Shown: positions 25,963 through 34,621, numbered from the stretch's first letter. The stretch: DNA of 64,000 nucleotides from Coriobacteriaceae bacterium (GCA_902399975.1 CABOHA010000001.1:149397-213396), one strand, 5' to 3'. A program made the numbers and translations. The notes: generated by a model not told the origin, from the sequence alone.

Positions 25963-27876
25963 GTGAAGACCTGTGATTGCCTCACATATGTACGGCTTAA
26001 TTTAGAAGTTCTTGCGCGCAACCGGGGAATTATGTTGCTGACGGCGCTGCTCGCGCTCGTATTCTGCATCCCGGTATTTCTATCCGTTCCAACGGGAGCA
26101 GATTATCTATATGGTAGAGCTTCCATCGAAGACCAGAGAGCCCTTTTGGTCTCTCAAGTCTCTGACGGCGTTTATGACACTGCCCCACAGGAGCTCAACA
26201 GCATCATTGCCGACGAAAGGGCGTGCCTTGATCGGGCGCTTGAAAGCAAGGCGGACTCCAGAGAGTATTACGATGCGATTGCCGATTACGACAATCTATT
26301 GCTCAAGGAATACCGACTCGGTTATTTGAATGGTGTTGATTCGGAGTTATCGCTTGAAGCCCAAGAACGTCTTCCCCGAGCCATATCGATGCTGGCCCAT
26401 CCGGAATCGTACGACTCAACAACAAAAATGCCCGGGATGATCCTTCTCGCATATTATTGCGGCGCTGTTCCTGCAATAGCGTGGCTTTTGGTCCCGGTCC
26501 TCGTCCTCTATATGTCGCTTGAGGGGGATGGAAAGCGGTTCTACGATCGAGCGTTGTTGTCAAAGTTAGAGATGAATGCATGCCGCGTTCTCGTCTCTGG
26601 TATTGCATCGATGCTGGTTTTGGTTCTGGCGTTGGCTCCCTGTTTTGTATTGGCAACGGTGTTTAACGGTGTAGGTCAGACAGAGTACCCAGTCGTATTC
26701 ATTCAGTATGGTGACGTAGTCGAAAGAACTGTGTTAGTTCAGCTAGGGCTATTTGCCGTCTTTGAAGCTGTGCTGTCGATGATGTTTGCTTGCTTGGGCG
26801 TGTGCGTGTACGCCGGAAGCAGAAACAGGGCCATTTCGTCCATGGTGATCGCTCTTGTGGGGGGCATAAGCCAGCTTCCGTTTTATGCGAGCAAAGATGC
26901 TCCATGGCATGCGTTGCTGCCGTATATGGTGTCGAGCTATTCTGCCTCTTCGTTTGCGCTCGGCGGCGCATCTTACGCCAATGGAGCGGAGGTATCTCTC
27001 GTTCCTGAAGCCAGTGCATCGCACTGCCTCTTTGCCGTGATGGGCGCGTTTGCTGTTTGCGCGTTGGGGGTCATTTCGTTTTCGCGTCTAAAAAGCAAGA
27101 ATCGCTGGGCCTGGAACCATATTCGCCCGGATAGTTTGGGCGAGAAAAGCTTGCTCTCTCTGTCGCTGGATGCGTTGACGGTTGGAAAAAACCAGCTGGT
27201 AAAGGGATTGCAGTTTGATATGCCCGCTGGCCAGATATGGGGTCTTGTCGCGCCAAATGGACATGGCAAGACTACGCTACTGAATACTCTTTGGGGAGAT
27301 GCTGGGCCATCAGTGCGCGTGTCAGGTTCTCTCTGTTTTCATGCAAAAGTATGCGTCGACCGTGAGGAAATGAGAAAGGTATTCTTTTTGGTTCCGAATA
27401 GGCCGTCGCTATTGATTCCATACATGACCGTCGCTTTTCATCTCGACCGATGCAGGAGAATTTGGCATTCACCTCGCACTTTGGACCAAGTGCTTGATCG
27501 CTTTGACTTGACTGGGTTGAAGAATACGCCCGTATCTAGGCTGTCTGATGGAAATAGACAATTACTTAATGTCGCGATGGCGTATATGTCCTATTGCGAA
27601 GTCGTCCTTTTGGATGAGCCCATGAATGCACTTGATGTGAGACACGTTGCGATTGTTTCGAATGCTCTTAGAGATGAAGCGGGTAGAGGAGCACATGTCA
27701 TTATCTCTTCTCATCTTATCGGAAACCTCGAATCGCTCTGCGATGCCTCCGTATTGCTCACAGGGGATGACTCGCGTGTCGTTACCAGAGAAATGGGAGG
27801 TGATTCGAAGTGGATCGGTAATGTATACGCGCAGCTTTTCAAGACGAACGACAGTAAAACTAGGAAAGGAAGATAA
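25963..27876 (+). CDS. ABC transporter, permease-ATPase fusion with degenerate signature
   Basis: About 637 aa. A membrane half (helices near 25-45, 165-190, 215-240, 270-300, 305-325 and 365-385, with a long extracytoplasmic loop after helix 1) is fused to an ATPase (about 400-620). Walker A is APNGHGKTT (430-438), Walker B VVLLDEP (547-553), and the H-loop ISSHL. The C-loop is LSDGN rather than LSGGQ. The order membrane-then-ATPase resembles ABC-2 exporters with both halves joined. GTG 25963 is chosen for GGAGGT just upstream. The next gene begins 2 bp after the stop, so its secreted product is the natural candidate cargo, or the target of immunity. Confidence 0.8.
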   Translation: MKTCDCLTYVRLNLEVLARNRGIMLLTALLALVFCIPVFLSVPTGADYLYGRASIEDQRALLVSQVSDGVYDTAPQELNSIIADERACLDRALESKADSREYYDAIADYDNLLLKEYRLGYLNGVDSELSLEAQERLPRAISMLAHPESYDSTTKMPGMILLAYYCGAVPAIAWLLVPVLVLYMSLEGDGKRFYDRALLSKLEMNACRVLVSGIASMLVLVLALAPCFVLATVFNGVGQTEYPVVFIQYGDVVERTVLVQLGLFAVFEAVLSMMFACLGVCVYAGSRNRAISSMVIALVGGISQLPFYASKDAPWHALLPYMVSSYSASSFALGGASYANGAEVSLVPEASASHCLFAVMGAFAVCALGVISFSRLKSKNRWAWNHIRPDSLGEKSLLSLSLDALTVGKNQLVKGLQFDMPAGQIWGLVAPNGHGKTTLLNTLWGDAGPSVRVSGSLCFHAKVCVDREEMRKVFFLVPNRPSLLIPYMTVAFHLDRCRRIWHSPRTLDQVLDRFDLTGLKNTPVSRLSDGNRQLLNVAMAYMSYCEVVLLDEPMNALDVRHVAIVSNALRDEAGRGAHVIISSHLIGNLESLCDASVLLTGDDSRVVTREMGGDSKWIGNVYAQLFKTNDSKTRKGR

Positions 27877-27878
27877 CC

Positions 27879-28232
27879 ATGAAACGCCATGTAACGAAGA
27901 ACTTTGTGAAGGCAATGTTCGCATGTTTTATGCTTACCCTGTCGATGGTCACAATTCCCGTTTGTGCGACGGCGAAACCAGATGCAGGTTCTGTCGCGCC
28001 TTGTCGTCTTGTGACAGCGGACGTCTTGGACACTTACAAGTCGTTCTCCACTGCGAACCACCCGAGCGAGAATGTTGATTGTTTCGACCAGACATACAAG
28101 AGGCTGTCTTTCAAAACTTCGTATTCTCGTACGGGGCAAACGATTCTCTATACGGGTGCCGCGTTAAGCCCACGCGGCAACGGGATGCCCGGGTTTGAGA
28201 CAAAATATCAGTGCACATATCGTACCTGGTAG
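27879..28232 (+). CDS. Small secreted cysteine-containing protein
   Basis: 117 aa. A classical signal peptide has a basic n-region (KRHVTKNFVK), hydrophobic core AMFACFMLTLSMVTIPV and a likely cleavage after ATA (residue 32). It leaves a mature chain of about 85 aa with Cys42, Cys68 and Cys112 and an aromatic C-terminus ending YRTW. No family is recognised with certainty. The layout (small secreted protein plus ABC permease/ATPase) resembles lactococcin-972-type bacteriocin loci, but sequence similarity is not obvious by eye. The ribosome site GGAAAGGAAG lies in the end of the ABC gene 2 bp upstream, so translation is coupled. Possible bacteriocin, signal peptide or envelope protein. Confidence 0.7.
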   Translation: MKRHVTKNFVKAMFACFMLTLSMVTIPVCATAKPDAGSVAPCRLVTADVLDTYKSFSTANHPSENVDCFDQTYKRLSFKTSYSRTGQTILYTGAALSPRGNGMPGFETKYQCTYRTW

Positions 28233-28302
28233 ACAACTCTAGGATCGGATCTCTCCGAATAACTTTGTGGCGGACTTGTTTAACGCTACCGCTCCTTCGT
28301 TT

Positions 28303-28440
28303 ATCTCAATCTGTAACATCTGACTGGCAAAAACGCTTCTACCTGTTACAGATTGAGATTATTCGACGCGCGTTCTGTAACTCGTCTCGATCTGTAACAG
28401 TAAGACGGCGATTTGGTCTCCATATGTTACAGATTGAGAC
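28303..28440. repeat. Four alternating 16-bp repeats with 24-25 bp spacing
   Basis: ATCTCAATCTGTAACA (28303-28318), its complement (28344-28359), GTCTCGATCTGTAACA (28384-28399) and TGTTACAGATTGAGAC (28425-28440). The gaps are 25, 24 and 25 bp, so the unit repeats every 40-41 bp (about four helical turns) with strand alternating. The gap sequences are unrelated. It lies after the secreted-peptide gene. Confidence 0.85.
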
Positions 28441-28459
28441 GAAAGAAAGCGTGAGCTAG

Positions 28460-28553
28460 AAAACCGCCGCGAGGGAAAGTAGCTCCCTCGCGGCGGTTTT
28501 GGCATTTGCCCAGATAAAACCTGCCAAAATAAACCTGTCCCTTTTTGGTAGGT
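28460..28553. terminator. Two hairpin terminators between the peptide gene and the LuxR gene
   Basis: A 17-bp stem AAAACCGCCGCGAGGGA / TCCCTCGCGGCGGTTTT (28460-28500) ends plus-strand transcription. A second hairpin, AACCTACCAAAA / TTTTGGCAGGTTTT on the minus strand (about 28508-28553), ends the LuxR gene. The second motif recurs near 23930, 36570 and 44366. Confidence 0.8.
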
Positions 28554-29518
28554 TATCGTTTCCAAAAGTGGAGGATCAGGGTCGTACGGTTTTGCTGCTC
28601 GGTTTTGACCAGGATGTTGTGGATGTGGGTCTTGACGGTACCCACGGCAAGGAAGAGCTCGTCAGCGATCTCTTGGTTCGATTTGCCCAACACAACCAGA
28701 CGCATGACTTCGGTTTCGCGGTTGGAGAGCTTGTAGGCGTTGCGATAGAAGGGCATCTGCTCTTCGATGTGTCGATCAAGATCGCTGACGTTCTTTTCCT
28801 CGGGCGCCTCCTGCATGCGAATCGAAAGCACGTGATAGGCATAGATGATCAGCAGAATCGCAAAGTAGCACGCAAAGATGTTCTCGCTAAAGTTGCGCTC
28901 GGACAGATATAGTTGCAGCCAAGAGGGCGCCAGACTCATGGGGACAATCAGAATGTTGTAGAAATCCTCGGCAACGATGCAACCGACCAGAATAGCGCCG
29001 ATAATCAGGTGCTTTCGTTGGTTGTTAACGCGTGCCTTCAGCTCGACTTGTGTGCTCTTGCGTGCCGTCCAAAAGATATATAGTCCCACGAAAACAAGGA
29101 ATACCTGACGCATCGTGTAGTAGAGCCATTGATGAATGGGGCCGTAGGGGACAGCGACGATAATCAGCAGCTCGCTCAGCAAGAACGTTGCGACGGGAAT
29201 GACAAACTGCTTTTTTGAATGCTTGTCGAGCAAATCCATGGCAATGAGCCAAATAAAAGCCTGCGAAGCGGTCGCCACAAAGGTCCGCAAAACAGGCATG
29301 GTAATTGAGTAATAGTCGCTGGCCGGAAAACTCTGGTTTTGCAGCGTGTATTCAAAAAAGAAAATCTCGGTCATCTCGATGGCATAGCAGATAAATACGC
29401 CGCTGCCATAGATAAAGAAGCGTCGACGAGATGAGGCATAGGCGGCAAGCGAGAGCACCGCCGTCACAATACAGATCACGAGTATCGCTAGGGTATAGAA
29501 GAACATCAGGGTGTTCAT
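28553..29518 (-). CDS. Membrane-bound LuxR-family regulator
   Basis: 321 aa. About seven membrane helices (residues 5-235, beginning LMFFYTLAILVICIVTAVLS) are followed by a LuxR HTH (about 255-315). The HTH reads KLSNRETEVMRLVVLGKSNQ then EIADELFLAVGTVKTHIHNI, the standard GerE pattern. The architecture (membrane sensor plus GerE domain) is typical of the many LuxR regulators in Coriobacteriia. It is divergent from the putrescine carbamoyltransferase gene with a 330-bp shared control region, so regulation of the agmatine cluster is plausible (inference). Its 3' end has a relic copy at 23970. Confidence 0.88.
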   Translation of the reverse strand: MNTLMFFYTLAILVICIVTAVLSLAAYASSRRRFFIYGSGVFICYAIEMTEIFFFEYTLQNQSFPASDYYSITMPVLRTFVATASQAFIWLIAMDLLDKHSKKQFVIPVATFLLSELLIIVAVPYGPIHQWLYYTMRQVFLVFVGLYIFWTARKSTQVELKARVNNQRKHLIIGAILVGCIVAEDFYNILIVPMSLAPSWLQLYLSERNFSENIFACYFAILLIIYAYHVLSIRMQEAPEEKNVSDLDRHIEEQMPFYRNAYKLSNRETEVMRLVVLGKSNQEIADELFLAVGTVKTHIHNILVKTEQQNRTTLILHFWKR

Positions 29519-29848
29519 CTGTCACCGTCCCATCTCATTTATTCTATGGCCGAGCCCTGTATACCTTGTGGGATATAGACGTCTCAACCCTTCGTTTCAT
29601 TGCGGATTAGGCGCCGAGATACAGCATAGCCGTATACCGTTCGCGGTTCTAGATGGTAAACCCCCTGTAAACTCTTGACCTGCGGGTTTATATAGGTTTA
29701 GAGGGGGTGTAACTCCGTGAACGGTCTTTAATCCCGAATAAACTAGGTAAAAATTGCATACGGGTGAATGATGGTCTTGTCAACACGAGGCGTGATGTAC
29801 GAGCGCCTCATAGTAATAGTCGGCAAGACCGGCGGAAAGGAAATCGAC
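29519..29848. promoter_or_regulatory. Divergent LuxR/ptcA control region
   Basis: 330 bp. It contains ACCGTTCGCGGT at 29636-29647 and CCGTGAACGGT at 29715-29725, two members of the dispersed ACCGT-N2-ACGGT-type motif. GAAAGGAAA precedes ptcA. Other structure was not evident. Confidence 0.5.
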
Positions 29849-30922
29849 ATGGCACTGCCTAAGGATTTCATCGACACCAACGACTTCACCAAAGAGCAGA
29901 TCCTGGCTATCGAGGATCTTGGCCTGGCAATGAAGAAGGCCATCAAGGTTGACGGTTATTATCCGCACCTGCTCCGCAACAAGAGCCTTGGCATGATCTT
30001 CCAGCAGGTCTCCACCCGCACTCGTCTTTCCTTCGAGACCGCTATGACCGACCTCGGCGGCCATGCTCAGTTCTATGGCCCTGGCACCATCCAGCTCGGC
30101 GGTCACGAGTCCCTGGGCGACACCGCTCGCGTTATGGGCTCGCTGCTCGACATCATGATGGCTCGCGTTGACCGTCACAAGGACGTCGTCGGCCTCGCCG
30201 AGGGCTCCGCTGTGCCCGTCATCAACGGCATGTCCGAGTTCAACCATCCCACGCAGGAGATGGGCGACCTCATGACCATGCTCGAGAACCTCCCCGAGGG
30301 CAAGAAGATCGAGGACTGCACCCTGGCCTTCATCGGCGACGCCACCCAGGTCTGCGTCTCCCTCATGTTCATCGCCTCCAAGGTCGGCATGAAGTTTGTC
30401 CAGTTTGGACCTAAGGGCCACCAGATCCCCGACGGCGGCCTGCGCGTTGGCACCGTCGAGGAGCGCGCCGAGTTCGGCAAGCAGATGATGGCCATCGCCG
30501 AGGAGAACTGCAAGGTCTCCGGTGGCTCCATCGTCATCTCCGACGACATCGAGTGCATCAAGGGCGCCGACTTCATCTACACCGACGTGTGGTATGGCCT
30601 GTACGACGAGGAGGTCTCGGGCGAGAACTACATGGACGTGTTCTATCCCAAGTATCAGGTCACCATGGACATGATGAACTTTGCCGGCCCCAACTCCAAG
30701 TTCATGCACTGCCTGCCGGCCACCCGCAACGAGGAGGTCGTCGACGAAGTCATGGACGATCCCGAGCGCTCCCTGTGCTGGGTCGAGGCCGAGAACCGCA
30801 AGCACTCCATCCGTGCTCTCCTTGCCACCCTGGGCAAGCGCACCCCGCTCAACGACGAGGGTGTCGAGTACTCCGCCAAGGCTGAGCTCCACGCCGCTCT
30901 CGAGGCTCTCGAGCAGCTCTAA
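29849..30922 (+). CDS. ptcA: Putrescine carbamoyltransferase
   Basis: 357-aa carbamoyltransferase. Carbamoyl-phosphate motif [11 protein letters not shown] (about residues 57-67) and [10 protein letters not shown] near the C-terminus define the family. The segment [20 protein letters not shown] is characteristic of putrescine rather than ornithine carbamoyltransferases. It converts N-carbamoylputrescine and phosphate to putrescine and carbamoyl phosphate. The downstream antiporter and agmatine deiminase support this. ATG 29849 with GGAAAGGAAA upstream is preferred over 29768. Carbamate kinase, needed to recover ATP, is not in the window. Confidence 0.88.
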   Translation: MALPKDFIDTNDFTKEQILAIEDLGLAMKKAIKVDGYYPHLLRNKSLGMIFQQVSTRTRLSFETAMTDLGGHAQFYGPGTIQLGGHESLGDTARVMGSLLDIMMARVDRHKDVVGLAEGSAVPVINGMSEFNHPTQEMGDLMTMLENLPEGKKIEDCTLAFIGDATQVCVSLMFIASKVGMKFVQFGPKGHQIPDGGLRVGTVEERAEFGKQMMAIAEENCKVSGGSIVISDDIECIKGADFIYTDVWYGLYDEEVSGENYMDVFYPKYQVTMDMMNFAGPNSKFMHCLPATRNEEVVDEVMDDPERSLCWVEAENRKHSIRALLATLGKRTPLNDEGVEYSAKAELHAALEALEQL

Positions 30923-31055
30923 GCCTCAAGGCTTCTAAAAGCACGTTTGCGGGCGGCGGATGCTCGTCTCCTGTCGCCCGCTCACCGAGGCCCAAGCAAT
31001 TGCCTTAATACCTTAGGGCCTCGGATCTGTCCAAGACTGAGCGAAGGAGCTCATC

Positions 31056-32495
31056 ATGAGCGACGGAAAGAAAAAGCTTTCCTTCTTGACGGTCATTTCG
31101 ACCATCATCTGCGTCGTCTTCGTTTGCGAGGCCGCCGCTCCTGCTGCTGCCATTGGCAACCAGCAGTTCTTCTGGTGGATCTTCCTGATCCTGACCTTCC
31201 TGCTTCCCTACGGCATGGTTGTTGCCGAGCTCGGTACCACCTATGATGGCGAGGGCGGCATTTACGACTGGGTACGCGATGGCCTGGGCGACAAATGGGG
31301 CGCCCGCATCTCGTACTACTACTGGGTCAACTACCCGCTGTGGATCGCCTCGCTGGCTACCATGTTCCCCGACATTTTGGGCATGGTCTTTGGCGTCGAG
31401 TTCAACTTGATCGCCAAGATGGGTATCGATCTTGCCTTTGTGTGGATCGTCTATCTCATGGGCCGCTCCAAGGCGGCCGACTCCGAGTGGGTCCTTAACG
31501 GTGGCGCCATCATCAAGGTCGCCGTCGCCGTTATCGTTGGCGCTTTGGGCATTTGGTATGCCATGGAGAACGGTTTTGCGAACGACATGTCCGCTGCCAC
31601 CTTCCTGCCCGAGCTCACCAACACCAACGCTCTCGGTTACCTGTCGATCATCATCTTTAACTTCATGGGCTTCGAGGTCATCTGCACCATGACCGACGAC
31701 ATGGCCGATCCCGCTCGCGATATCCCCAAGGCCATCATCGTCGGTGGCCTGTCCATCGCCGTGATCTACCTGTTCGCTGGCTTTGGCATCGGCGCCGCCG
31801 TGCCGGCCGACTCCATCGATCCCGACTACGGCATGATCGTCGCAGTCCAGACCATGGTGGGCGACTCCATGATCTTTAAGGTCATCTGCATCGCCTTCCT
31901 GATCACCCTGTTCGCCAACATGGCCGCTTGGTCCTTCGGCGTTAACTCCGTTGCTCGCTACGCTGCCGAGCACGGCAACATGCCCAAGGTCTTCGCCTCG
32001 ATGATCTCGGATGACGACATGCCCAACGGCGCCAACCTGGTCAACGCTGTCGTTGCCTCCCTGGTGCTGTGCCTGCAGCTCGTTCCCATCGACGCCATCT
32101 CCAACGGTGTCTTCTGGATGCTCTTTGGCACCTCTGTCGTCTTCCTGCTGTTGACCTACATCCCGATGTTCCCGGCGTTCCTCAACCTTCGTAAGAACGA
32201 CCCCAACCGTGAGCGCATCTTCACGTTCCCGTTTAAGGGCGCCATGATGAAGGTCATGCTGGCCATCCCCTGCATCGAGCTGGTTCTTGCCATCGTTGCC
32301 ACGCTGATCCCGTTCTCCGCTGCTGAAATTGGCGACAAGGTCCCGATGATCGTTATCTTCATCGTGCTCGTGCTCATCGGCGAGGTCGTCCGCGTCGTCA
32401 GCGCTAAGGGCCGCGAGACCGAGTACAAGGGTCTCACTCCCGAGCTGGCAGCTCAGCGTCTCGCTGAGGAGGCCGCCGAGGCCGAGGAGAACTAG
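31056..32495 (+). CDS. aguD: APC-family antiporter, probable agmatine/putrescine exchanger
   Basis: 479-aa amino acid-polyamine permease with about 12 membrane helices. It starts with a conserved CEAAAPAAAIGNQQFFWW segment in helix 1, and GEGGIYDWVRDGLGDKWGAR follows helix 2, typical of basic-amine exchangers. FNFMGFEVICTMTDDMADPA contains the TM6 substrate region. Placement between ptcA and aguA matches the known aguB-aguD-aguA order. The C-terminus is hydrophilic and Glu/Ala-rich. GAAGGAG precedes ATG 31056. A paralogue is at 34641. The substrate assignment rests on context. Confidence 0.85.
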   Translation: MSDGKKKLSFLTVISTIICVVFVCEAAAPAAAIGNQQFFWWIFLILTFLLPYGMVVAELGTTYDGEGGIYDWVRDGLGDKWGARISYYYWVNYPLWIASLATMFPDILGMVFGVEFNLIAKMGIDLAFVWIVYLMGRSKAADSEWVLNGGAIIKVAVAVIVGALGIWYAMENGFANDMSAATFLPELTNTNALGYLSIIIFNFMGFEVICTMTDDMADPARDIPKAIIVGGLSIAVIYLFAGFGIGAAVPADSIDPDYGMIVAVQTMVGDSMIFKVICIAFLITLFANMAAWSFGVNSVARYAAEHGNMPKVFASMISDDDMPNGANLVNAVVASLVLCLQLVPIDAISNGVFWMLFGTSVVFLLLTYIPMFPAFLNLRKNDPNRERIFTFPFKGAMMKVMLAIPCIELVLAIVATLIPFSAAEIGDKVPMIVIFIVLVLIGEVVRVVSAKGRETEYKGLTPELAAQRLAEEAAEAEEN

Positions 32496-32863
32496 AGCAC
32501 CCGGTTCTGGGGCTCCAACCCTCCTCGTGTACCAACGCGCGCTTCGTCGGGCTTGTCGCTCCCGACTCCGGGCACTCTAGCCTCTTCGGAGGCGTGTCCA
32601 AGCGACAGGTTTGCTAACCATTCCCCCGGGGTGGGTGTGAGCGATAGCTCCGGTAACCACCGCCCACCCCAATCTCTCTTCCGTATCCTTCGTGCGTTTT
32701 GTCTCCGCGCACTTGGTTACGTCGTCGCTTGCCGGTGCGATTCCGTGAAAACCGGCACCGGGCGCCCCGACCTTTGCCGGGGAACGGGCGCCTACCATCT
32801 CTTGGTTTTAGGCTGCGGGTAACCCGCCCGCAGCAAGCGATCGTTCGATTTGGAGGAAATCTT
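32496..32863 (+). other. Long leader of aguA with several GC-rich hairpins, no gene
   Basis: 368 bp without a credible gene (the open frames lack ribosome sites). Visible hairpins include GCCGGTGC...ACCGGC near 32740, GGGCGCC...GGGCGCC near 32760-32791 and GCTGCGGG...CCCGCAGC near 32812-32834, then GGAGGA before aguA. It could be a structured 5' leader; no known riboswitch was recognised. Confidence 0.45.
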
Positions 32864-34069
32864 ATGCGTACGATCACCGAGTCCGAGTCCACCCCCAAGG
32901 CCGACGGCTTCTTCATGCCCGCCGAGTTCGCCCCGCAGGATCGCGTGTGGATGGGCTGGCCCCACCGCACCGACACCTGGGCCCACGGCGCCAAGCCGGC
33001 CCAGAAGCAGTATGCCGCCATCGCCCGCGCCATCTCCGAGTTCACCCCGGTCTATATGTGCGCCAACCAGGTCGACTACGCCAACTGCAAGGCCGTCTTC
33101 GAGAACGACGAGAACGTCACCGTCATCGAGATGACCACCGACGACGCCTGGTTCCGCGACACTGCCGCCACCTACGTCATCAACGGCAAGGGCGAGAAGC
33201 GCGCCAACCACTGGCACTTCAACGCCTACGGCGGCCTCGTCGACGGCCTGTACTTCCCGTGGGACAAGGACGAGCAGATCGCCCTCAAGATGGCTGAGCT
33301 CTCCGGCTGCCGCCGCTATCGTCCCGACGACATGATCCTCGAGGGCGGCTCCATCACCGTCGACGGCGAGGGCACCCTTGTCGTGACCGACCAGTGCCTG
33401 CTTTCCCCGGGCCGCACCTGCTCTGCGGTTCTGGAGGAGGAAGAGGATCCCGAGTCCATCTGGCCCAAGTACCGCAAGAAGTTTGAGCCCTGGAGCGAGG
33501 AGCTTCGCGCCTACATGGACGAGCACCTCAAGGATTACCTGGGTGTCGAGAAGGTCATCTGGGTCAAGGAGGGCATCGACCCCGAGGAGACCAACGGCCA
33601 CATCGACGACGTCGCCACGTTCATCGCGCCGGGCGTCATGGCCTGCATTTGGACCGACGATCCCGAGTATCCGTTCTACGAGCAGTGCCACGCTGCCTAC
33701 GAGACCCTCTCCAACGCCGTCGACGCCAAGGGCCGCAAGATGAAGGTCTACAAGCTCTGCATGCCCGTGAACCCGCTGTTCATGGACCAGGCTTCCTGCG
33801 ACACCATCGACGCCGACGAGAACGCCGAGCCGCGCGTCCCCGACGAGCCGCTGATCGCCTCCTACATGAACTACCTCGTGACCAACCACGGCGTTATCGT
33901 CCCGCAGTACGGCGACGAGAACGACCAGCTGGCCGTCGACACGCTCCAGAAGATCTACGACGAGGTCTGGGGCGAGGGTGTCTACAAGTGCGTCGGCGTT
34001 CAGTCCGAGCAGGTCGTCTTCGGTGGCGGCAACATCCACTGCATTACCCAGCAGGAGCCCTCGGCGTAA
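32864..34069 (+). CDS. aguA: Agmatine deiminase-family protein, divergent copy 1
   Basis: 401-aa peptidylarginine-deiminase-type (GME) hydrolase that would convert agmatine to N-carbamoylputrescine and ammonia. The catalytic Cys393 is in GGGNIHCITQQ, the His in ETNGHIDDVA, and the Asp in WFRD (98-99). Two departures from the family are visible. The usual GP dipeptide after RD (RDxGPxF) is replaced, reading RDTAATYV. An acidic insertion (EEEEDPESIWPKYRKKFEPW, around 190-215) makes it about 30 aa longer than the second copy. ATG 32864 follows GGAGGAAA. Either a deiminase with altered specificity or a specialised paralogue. Confidence 0.85.
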   Translation: MRTITESESTPKADGFFMPAEFAPQDRVWMGWPHRTDTWAHGAKPAQKQYAAIARAISEFTPVYMCANQVDYANCKAVFENDENVTVIEMTTDDAWFRDTAATYVINGKGEKRANHWHFNAYGGLVDGLYFPWDKDEQIALKMAELSGCRRYRPDDMILEGGSITVDGEGTLVVTDQCLLSPGRTCSAVLEEEEDPESIWPKYRKKFEPWSEELRAYMDEHLKDYLGVEKVIWVKEGIDPEETNGHIDDVATFIAPGVMACIWTDDPEYPFYEQCHAAYETLSNAVDAKGRKMKVYKLCMPVNPLFMDQASCDTIDADENAEPRVPDEPLIASYMNYLVTNHGVIVPQYGDENDQLAVDTLQKIYDEVWGEGVYKCVGVQSEQVVFGGGNIHCITQQEPSA

Positions 34070-34157
34070 CTCAGGCACGCCACCTTGGCGTTCACTCGTC
34101 GCTTACGTAGCGTCAGTACGCTACGCTCCTCGTTCGCGCCAATCTGGCGCACCTGAG
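34070..34157 (+). repeat. Long hairpin directly after aguA stop
   Basis: CTCAGG...CCTGAG ends with further pairing CGCCA/TGGCG and TTGGCG/CGCCAA, and a tip GTAGCGT-CAGT-ACGCTAC. It begins at the base after the stop codon. Outer stem, internal loops and inner stem recall the family 1 and 2 elements, but its loop sequences are not obviously the same. Confidence 0.6.
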
Positions 34158-34201
34158 CACGCCGAGTAAACGTCTGACTTTCCGAGCCGTGATGCTTCGG
34201 G

Positions 34202-34296
34202 AACCCAGCCGATCAATCGGACGGTCGGTGAATCGGACCATCTCGGGGCATTGATGGTCGGTTTATTCGATGTCTTGGTCGGCTGGGTTTTTCTTT
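34202..34296 (+). terminator. Terminator with a long loop after the ptcA-aguD-aguA genes
   Basis: 11-bp stem AACCCAGCCGA / TCGGCTGGGTT followed by a T-rich tract (TTTTCTTT). The 66-nt loop contains repeated ATCGG and GGTCGG words. Confidence 0.65.
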
Positions 34297-34344
34297 GGGC
34301 ACTCCGTTGCCTCCACTTCGGAGTGCCCGCCTCTTTGATTGAGT

Positions 34345-34413
34345 ACGCGTCTGATCTGGGATTTATTGCGGGTTAGGCCAATTGTTCGCTTGAATATCCC
34401 AGGTCAGACGCGT
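34345..34413 (+). promoter_or_regulatory. Inverted repeat in the leader of the second antiporter
   Basis: ACGCGTCTGATCTGGGAT (34345-34362) pairs with ATCCCAGGTCAGACGCGT (34396-34413) at 17 of 18 positions. An operator or 5'-leader stem about 230 bp upstream of the antiporter start. Confidence 0.55.
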
Positions 34414-34545
34414 CTTCAATTGCCAAAAGATTCCGGTCGCAATCGCGGCCGTTTTGATCGGAGTATCTATGTACCAGCGTATCGTTATCTACACGCGCCT
34501 GTTCCGCGAGCGTTGGTCCAACAATTGCATCCTCTCTTCTCTTTG

Positions 34546-34621
34546 GGATGGCACCTGCACCGGTGACGCGGCCTGCAACCCTACCTTGGGCTGCGCCTTC
34601 GGTACAGATGCCATCCTTTTT
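34546..34621 (+). terminator. Candidate attenuator before the second antiporter
   Basis: GGATGGCA (34546-34553) pairs with TGCCATCC (34609-34616), with additional GC-rich pairing inside, and TTTTT follows. It ends 19 bp before the antiporter GTG. An arginine-containing short frame (MYQRIVIYTRLFRERW, ATG 34469) lies upstream and overlaps the antiporter start, so a leader-peptide or riboswitch attenuation mechanism is possible. Confidence 0.5.

Noticed and set aside
28303..28440. CRISPR array
   Set aside because: Only four repeat units with alternating strand, gaps of 24-25 bp, and no cas genes; a CRISPR array has same-strand repeats.
29849..30922. Ornithine carbamoyltransferase (argF)
   Set aside because: The YGLYDEE segment and the neighbouring antiporter and agmatine deiminase genes fit putrescine carbamoyltransferase better; still, assay would be decisive.
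32553..32822. 89-codon frame upstream of the divergent agmatine deiminase
   Set aside because: No ribosome site, Ser/Arg/Cys-rich composition and overlap with several hairpins suggest untranslated leader.
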